Source of the DNA: Macrococcoides equi
GTDB lineage: Bacteria > Bacillota > Bacilli > Staphylococcales > Staphylococcaceae
DNA: 64,000 nucleotides
Assembly: GCF_047425865.1 (NCBI RefSeq)
Contig: NZ_CP179735.1
Strand: one strand, 5' to 3'
Shown here in pieces: positions 60,601 through 64,000 of this stretch. The position numbers were made by a program, and so were the translations under genes. Numbering within the stretch: position 1 is the first letter of the stretch; each line of letters starts with the position of its first letter. Under the pieces are notes generated by a model. That model had not been told where the DNA came from. It searched no databases and worked only from the letters and a program-made list of their open reading frames with translations.

Positions 60601-60720
60601 TTTTCCCGCACCAGTTTTACCACTGATCAAAAATAATTTATTGTTTTTTAATTGATCAAAGTCAATCGTCACATGTTTAAAAGGACCGAATGCCTTTAAG
60701 GTTAAGCGATTAGGCCTCAA
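57634..60720 (-). CDS. sbcC: Exonuclease subunit SbcC, TTG start
   Basis: 1028-residue Rad50-type SMC ATPase. The N-terminus reads MRPNRLTLKAFGPFKHVTID, with Walker A in FLISGKTGAGKTTLFDGIMY. Long coiled coils run at about 190-480 and 560-860, separated by the zinc hook KCPVCGNH (about 505-510). The C-terminal signature ISSLSGGETFIASLCLALGL and Walker B VFIDEGFGTLDNETLE complete the ATPase. TTG 60720 is chosen because GGAGG lies 8 nt before it and the S. aureus protein starts at this point. It overlaps sbcD by 11 bp. Confidence 0.94.
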   Translation of the reverse strand: MRPNRLTLKAFGPFKHVTIDFDQLKNNKLFLISGKTGAGKTTLFDGIMYALFGEASTSDRDEAFLRNINATDQEPTEVIYNFNIKNKQYEIYRDLPFVKTGNKTKRATQLSVFEIVDGEKIMLASGLTAGKEAIRSIVKLDANQFRKIFILPQGEFKSLLVAGSKEKTDILRTLFDTSKIQKISQQLKEKVQKEKNAMLAIEAELNVHFCLFNDLYLGEHLSHAEKCQQIEGALAKLQNEVDTGTQSLDIMMKKHEERSKNFQSAYELNQNIAQLQSVKNDFTVLIQDEEKITKQQEDLKYLLQLVHYQATVEDLNQSLENNQRDEQLLKELQAKFQEQSTEFNDFLAKFEAHSKLKEEIDKKNHYIIKNERFSSDKYQNLETDIKNLHEKIEILKNDIKSMDKRIVEIKALQHELDTLEKLNFESDLELGTINNQIEQMSVYIESIRKLQNKIHRMTDAYDNSKDLNAKRKNISEQLHLLQRGEAVQDIEQINGIRASLNVGEKCPVCGNHITTLDDDSHIEAHQLQIELAKINDQIAEHHMKLNIYLEDLEQLHEAEVISSHIQSVTEINKLIAELTIDNLNVDAINQLINKLEILFKQIEVEIKNKVHEKLNVIETQNELSSHKQALHSKIKDVDELAKFLATMESQLIKNESDYENLIDIQKSFKEETQVDDYTIFIKQYEQYQHEVTEFNHQFKLLDRKVNNSEKELSILEQNIKHTEQQIDASRNSIERLNSRLEQFNIPENIKVQYADNDISKTISSFERENKKYFEQKLTLENEIDRLNKLIAGRSPQNLDVLEEDLNKQKQHIDTFRSNLTATREQLKTYHRHYTQLIEKLSEFEENMDEVRSIILLSDALNGNNPQKIDIETYVLIYYLEQTLLLANVRLRKMTSNRYELRRRIEKKGGGKQGLVIDVYDYNANQTRSISSLSGGETFIASLCLALGLSDFVMQNAGGVHLEAVFIDEGFGTLDNETLEVAIDALIDLQTTGKLVGMISHVQLLKERMPAILRVESNGYESHASFEIK

Positions 60721-61825
60721 GAGATTCACCTCCATTGCCAAGTAAATTCTTAATGGTTTCAAACTGCTTTTCATCAAGTTGTTGATCCGTCATCTCTTCA
60801 TAAAAGTGCGTGATAAGTTCTAAATGGCTCAAATGCGTAACATCCATGCTCTGTATCTGATTATCTCGATAATTTATTACTGGTTTTAATTCAAGTAGAT
60901 TTGGATAAATGCCTTTTAATTTAGTCATCGGTTCATTAATCGCTTCCATCTCACTGAGCTCTAATTTCAAATATGCCTTTGGATTTACACCAAGCTTTAA
61001 AGCCATCGCCTCATCAAATGTCCCTTTTCCAACTTCAAGATCTCGAACATAGGTTAATGGTTTAAACAATACATTTTTGTTCTCTAAATCAATGATACGA
61101 TAACCTTTTCGCTGTCCTATCTCTGAAAATGAATAGCGCATGATACTGCCGCTATAAAAAACTTTGTCGTCACGAATGGCATCAGGTGTATGTAAATGTC
61201 CGAGTAATGTATAATCAAATACATCAAATAAATATCTATTAACATTTTCCACCGTACCAATCACAAGTTCACGTTCTGATTCCGTTTCACTTCCTCCTGC
61301 TACAAACAGGTGACTGACAAGTATATTGGTCTTATGTTGATCTAATTGCTCTGTAATCAATTCTACGATGCGTTGATAAGTATCCTGGTGCGTACGTATC
61401 TCCTCATCCTGAAAATACATTCGTGCATAGGCCGGTTCGATATAAGGAATCAAATAAAAATTGACTCCCTCTATTTCAACAGGATTTAATCCATCCTCGA
61501 TGGCAGTTGATAAGTAATATCTAAAGTTTTTAAAATAACTTTTAGCATGACCTAATCGTTCTGCCCCATCATGATTCCCACTCACCGCGAGTACTGGAAT
61601 TTTTCGCTCGATATTTACTGCCAGTAAAAATGATTCATAGACCTGCATAGCTTCTTTGGATGGAATGGAACGGTCATAAATATCACCTGCAATCACTAAA
61701 ACATCGATTTGCTCTTCATCTATACGATTAATCAATTGATTCAATACTTCACGTTGATCCTCTAATAATGAAAATTGATTGATTGTTCTTCCTATATGTA
61801 AATCGCCAATGTGCATGATTTTCAT
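60710..61825 (-). CDS. sbcD: Exonuclease subunit SbcD
   Basis: 371-residue Mre11-type metallophosphoesterase. Metal motifs: IMHIGDLHIGR, VIAGDIYDRSIPS, AVSGNHDGAERLG, SHLFVAGG and LLGHLHTPD. With SbcC it cleaves DNA hairpins and protein-blocked ends. ATG 61825 is preceded by AGAGGTGAAGCT; the longer frame runs into the upstream terminator. It is the first gene of sbcDC. No SOS box was seen upstream. Confidence 0.95.
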   Translation of the reverse strand: MKIMHIGDLHIGRTINQFSLLEDQREVLNQLINRIDEEQIDVLVIAGDIYDRSIPSKEAMQVYESFLLAVNIERKIPVLAVSGNHDGAERLGHAKSYFKNFRYYLSTAIEDGLNPVEIEGVNFYLIPYIEPAYARMYFQDEEIRTHQDTYQRIVELITEQLDQHKTNILVSHLFVAGGSETESERELVIGTVENVNRYLFDVFDYTLLGHLHTPDAIRDDKVFYSGSIMRYSFSEIGQRKGYRIIDLENKNVLFKPLTYVRDLEVGKGTFDEAMALKLGVNPKAYLKLELSEMEAINEPMTKLKGIYPNLLELKPVINYRDNQIQSMDVTHLSHLELITHFYEEMTDQQLDEKQFETIKNLLGNGGESLEA

Positions 61826-61849
61826 AGCTTCACCTCTAAAATGATTATA

Positions 61850-61881
61850 CAAAAAAACACATCCCATATATAGGGATGTGC
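61850..61881 (-). terminator. Terminator of the DUF1659-DUF2922 pair
   Basis: Minus strand: an 8-bp stem CACATCCC/GGGATGTG followed by T7, between the DUF2922 gene and sbcD. Confidence 0.85.
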
Positions 61882-61915
61882 CGATGGTGGGTTTACTATT
61901 TATTTAGAATGATTT

Positions 61916-62137
61916 TTATGCTTCAACATCAAATAATACAGTTTCAACCTTATCCACTAACTTCGCAGATTTTACTTGTACCGGAATACCCGCATTCGTA
62001 ACGAAATAATTAGATTTAATGATATTCTCCATAACACTTAAAACGACTTCCTTAGTAATATCGTCTTTTGGTTGATTAACTGAAAAAGTATAGTTTTTAC
62101 CAGTATCAGTCACAAAATTCATTTGTAATGTTTTCAT
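61916..62137 (-). CDS. DUF2922 family small protein
   Basis: 73 residues: MKTLQMNFVTDTGKNYTFSV, then PKDDITKEVVLSVMENIIKS, matching DUF2922. This family is regularly paired with DUF1659, as here (18 bp apart). No signal peptide. Function unknown. AGGAGGAG precedes the ATG. Confidence 0.88.
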   Translation of the reverse strand: MKTLQMNFVTDTGKNYTFSVNQPKDDITKEVVLSVMENIIKSNYFVTNAGIPVQVKSAKLVDKVETVLFDVEA

Positions 62138-62155
62138 TATATGCTCCTCCTGTTA

Positions 62156-62359
62156 TTAAATGATTGCTTTAGTTTCAACTTTATCAATCTTTACATAGAC
62201 CTCTCCTGTTAACTGTGCAATGACATTGCTGAATAACTGTAATTCATTATCTGTTAAGTCCAGACGAACTTGATTGAAACGACGTGCTTTAAATACTTCT
62301 TTACCATCTTCTTTAATATCAGCAACATATAATAAATTTACAACGACATCCTTCAACAT
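62156..62359 (-). CDS. DUF1659 family small protein
   Basis: 67 residues from ATG 62359: MLKDVVVNLLYVADIKEDGK, then FNQVRLDLTDNELQLFSNVI, matching DUF1659. A very strong ribosome binding site AAAGGAGGTGATA lies upstream; the longer frame begins at a GTG inside it. It is co-transcribed with the DUF2922 gene. Function unknown. Confidence 0.88.
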   Translation of the reverse strand: MLKDVVVNLLYVADIKEDGKEVFKARRFNQVRLDLTDNELQLFSNVIAQLTGEVYVKIDKVETKAII

Positions 62360-62455
62360 GTTTATCACCTCCTTTACACTTTATATATCGAAACGGACAT
62401 TATAAGATAGACACATAATTTTTAGTTATATATAATGTGAAGTGAGGTGAAGTAC

Positions 62456-62962
62456 ATGAACGACTGGTTTATGATTTTTATATTTTTATGGTCTGTTTTA
62501 TTTATTACATTATTAGCCATCGGCGGCTTTTTTATGTTTAGGAAGTTTTTGAAAAGAATGCCTAAAGAAGACGGAAAAAGTGAACTTGACTGGCAGGAAT
62601 ATTACATTAATAAAGCTTTACCATTGTGGGGAGATGATGCAAGATCTCTACTAAACGAATTAGTATCACCCGTACCGGAACTCTTTAGAAATGTTGCTAA
62701 AGAACGTATCGCTGGTAGAATTTCTAAAATTGCGCTTGATGAAAATGCATCATCTATTGAACTTGACCATATTTTACGTGGATATATTATAGCCACACCT
62801 AAACGAGATCATCCTTTTATGAAGAAGAAATTAAATCAACTAGGTATAGATTATTCACCTTATGAGGATTATTTTAAATATGCAGATGATGAGAAGCAAA
62901 AATTCTCAATATTTGATCATTCTGAAATCATTCAAGAAGAAAAACAAAACCAAAAAAAATAA
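62456..62962 (+). CDS. DUF2621 family membrane-anchored protein
   Basis: 168 residues. One N-terminal membrane segment (about 6-28, MIFIFLWSVLFITLLAIGGF) precedes a soluble domain with SELDWQEYYINKALPLWGDD and PELFRNVAKERIAGRISKIA, which fits DUF2621, often found near ccdC in Bacillus. RGYIIATPKRDHPFMKKKL follows. Function unknown. ATG 62456 has GAGGTG 6 nt upstream. It converges on ccdC. Confidence 0.8.
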   Translation: MNDWFMIFIFLWSVLFITLLAIGGFFMFRKFLKRMPKEDGKSELDWQEYYINKALPLWGDDARSLLNELVSPVPELFRNVAKERIAGRISKIALDENASSIELDHILRGYIIATPKRDHPFMKKKLNQLGIDYSPYEDYFKYADDEKQKFSIFDHSEIIQEEKQNQKK

Positions 62963-62989
62963 ACCTGGAGCTAGGTTTATTTTTTTTGG
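62952..62989. terminator. Bidirectional terminator
   Basis: Stem AAATAAACCT/AGGTTTATTT with A8 and T8 tracts at its ends. It overlaps the ends of the DUF2621 and ccdC genes. Confidence 0.88.
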
Positions 62990-63450
62990 CTAAGAAGAGA
63001 TTTCTCCAGTTTTTTAAATTTTAAGTACATTGCTATTCTCCAAGGCACAATCATACTGAAAGCTAATAAGAAGAACATACCAGCTAGTTCTCCAGGATGA
63101 ATTGTACTACTCAAATAGAACTTCATTACACTTCTTATGATTAATAATGATATCAAAATGAGCGGAAATAACTTTGAGCGCTTCATAAAAATTTGATTAT
63201 TATGCACCACAAAATTTGACGTGTAGATTAAGAATAAAGAAAAGAACATCCCAACGACAACCGCTTCCAGAATCTCAAGTGGGGTTAAGCGGAAGTACGG
63301 AAAGATATACATCAACGCACCTGTTGACATAAATATTGGGGGTAACACGATTTTCTTTACATTCGTCGGGTAATTTTGAGCTTTCATTCTGACAACGATA
63401 ACTGCAGCCCCCATAAATAATGCTACCAGCATCGAAATTGCAAAATACAT
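62977..63450 (-). CDS. ccdC: CcdC-like membrane protein
   Basis: 157 residues with about five membrane segments. VVRMKAQNYPTNVKKIVLPP, MSTGALMYIFPYFRLTPLEI and SVMKFYLSSTIHPGELAGMF match CcdC (DUF1453). In Bacillus it belongs to the ccdA-ccdC cluster near cytochrome c maturation, though its own function is unclear. The start at 63450 follows AGTAGG at 6 nt; the ATG two codons earlier is too close. It lies 14 bp after ccdA. Confidence 0.88.
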   Translation of the reverse strand: MYFAISMLVALFMGAAVIVVRMKAQNYPTNVKKIVLPPIFMSTGALMYIFPYFRLTPLEILEAVVVGMFFSLFLIYTSNFVVHNNQIFMKRSKLFPLILISLLIIRSVMKFYLSSTIHPGELAGMFFLLAFSMIVPWRIAMYLKFKKLEKSLLSQKK

Positions 63451-63464
63451 AAACATCCTACTTT

Positions 63465-64000
63465 CTAACTAAAAAATTGGGTGATTGCTGTTAACTTATC
63501 AAAGAATAACAATAATCCCATTATCACCATCAATACGCCACCAATTTTAGTAATTGTCTGACTATATTTCTTTAATATATTAATTTTAGTTATGAAAAAA
63601 GTCAATAAAAAGAATGGAATACAGAAACCAAGTACATACGCAATCATATAGATCAGTGCTAAAGACTGATTAACAGCTGCCATCGAGAAGATTGTTCCAA
63701 TAATCGGTCCCATACATGGCGTCCACCCTGCTGCAAAAGCAATTCCGATAAGCAGCGTTCCGATAAATCCTGAAGGTCTATTCTTAAATTCAAACTTACG
63801 ATCCTTCATTAAAAACTGTGGATTAAATATTCCTAAAACAACTAAGCCAAAAATAATACATAATAAACCGCCAATCATACGGATTGTATCATCATACGCC
63901 TGTAAGAAATCAGAAACAAAACCAAGTCCAACGCCTAATGAGATATAGACGATTGAAAAACCTAATAAGAAAAACAACGTGTGAATTAACGCCTGCCTAT
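63465..64000 (-). CDS. ccdA: CcdA thiol-disulfide transporter, N-terminus outside window
   Basis: The last 178 codons of a CcdA/DsbD-core membrane protein. The frame stays open to the window edge (RQALIHTLFFLLGFSIVYIS), so the start and first membrane helix with its cysteine lie beyond 64000. The second redox Cys is in FAAGWTPCMGPIIGTIFSMA. About five membrane segments are visible. CcdA carries reducing power across the membrane for cytochrome c maturation or similar thiol proteins. It is followed by ccdC. Confidence 0.92.
   Translation of the reverse strand, partial: RQALIHTLFFLLGFSIVYISLGVGLGFVSDFLQAYDDTIRMIGGLLCIIFGLVVLGIFNPQFLMKDRKFEFKNRPSGFIGTLLIGIAFAAGWTPCMGPIIGTIFSMAAVNQSLALIYMIAYVLGFCIPFFLLTFFITKINILKKYSQTITKIGGVLMVIMGLLLFFDKLTAITQFFS

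Noticed and set aside
61826..61915. SOS box upstream of sbcD
   Set aside because: sbcDC is damage-inducible in some relatives, but no GAAC-N4-GTTC-like sequence is present here.

Overview
The window looks like chromosomal DNA of a low-GC Gram-positive coccus of the family Staphylococcaceae, most likely Macrococcus or a close relative. The basis is gene content and local order: the lysC-asd-dapA-dapB-dapH-hipO-alr2 lysine operon, cvfB, femA/femB, msrR, msrA, mprF, glcT/ptsG, alsT, parE/parC, plsY, acnA, opuD, mscL, sbcD/sbcC and ccdA/ccdC. This is a staphylococcal core neighbourhood, but several proteins differ clearly from Staphylococcus aureus and unfamiliar accessory genes interrupt it. The genus is inferred from remembered family sequences, not from a search.

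Layout. 1-6.8 kb: diaminopimelate/lysine operon on the minus strand behind a lysine riboswitch with its terminator and a good promoter. 6.9-14.5 kb: YkpA-type ABC-F ATPase, cvfB, a short-chain dehydrogenase, pepF, a small membrane protein, and a secreted beta-propeller protein behind PhoP-box-like repeats. 14.6-17.3 kb: femB and femA, pentaglycine cross-bridge ligases. 17.5-34 kb: accessory-rich. It holds a SatD/DUF3307-like pair behind palindromes, a DJ-1 protein, an M42 peptidase, a frameshifted gene, a Vga-like ABC-F protein with what looks like a complete uORF/attenuator leader, an SOS-controlled Y-family polymerase, two near-identical hairpins, a YtrA-type regulator with its membrane protein, decayed methyltransferase, MFS transporter and YoeB toxin fragments, a four-gene operon (zinc peptidase, APH-like kinase, NUDIX, Cys/His protein), an MccF-like peptidase, a short Spo0M-like protein and a CDF transporter.

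34-64 kb is mostly core: tautomerase, msrR (LCP family), msrA, mprF (cationic-peptide resistance), an AI-2E family permease, the glucose PTS transporter with its GlcT antiterminator and RAT/terminator, a DUF1002 secreted protein, alsT, topoisomerase IV (parE/parC) with an SOS-like box in the parE leader, plsY, a hotdog thioesterase, aconitase, a BCCT transporter, mscL, a Sco copper chaperone, the SbcCD nuclease, small DUF2922/DUF1659/DUF2621 genes, and ccdC/ccdA.

Themes that link genes: the left operon feeds lysine and diaminopimelate synthesis, and femA/femB, msrR and mprF build or modify the envelope that sits on it. SOS control probably joins the Y-family polymerase and topoisomerase IV. 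Sco, CcdC and CcdA serve copper and cytochrome maturation. Opposing genes are usually separated by bidirectional terminators. Many starts were moved from the longest ORF to the codon that has a Shine-Dalgarno site; TTG starts are proposed for dapB, sbcC, parE, the NUDIX gene and the DUF1002 gene. No rRNA, tRNA, CRISPR array, intact insertion sequence or prophage was seen.
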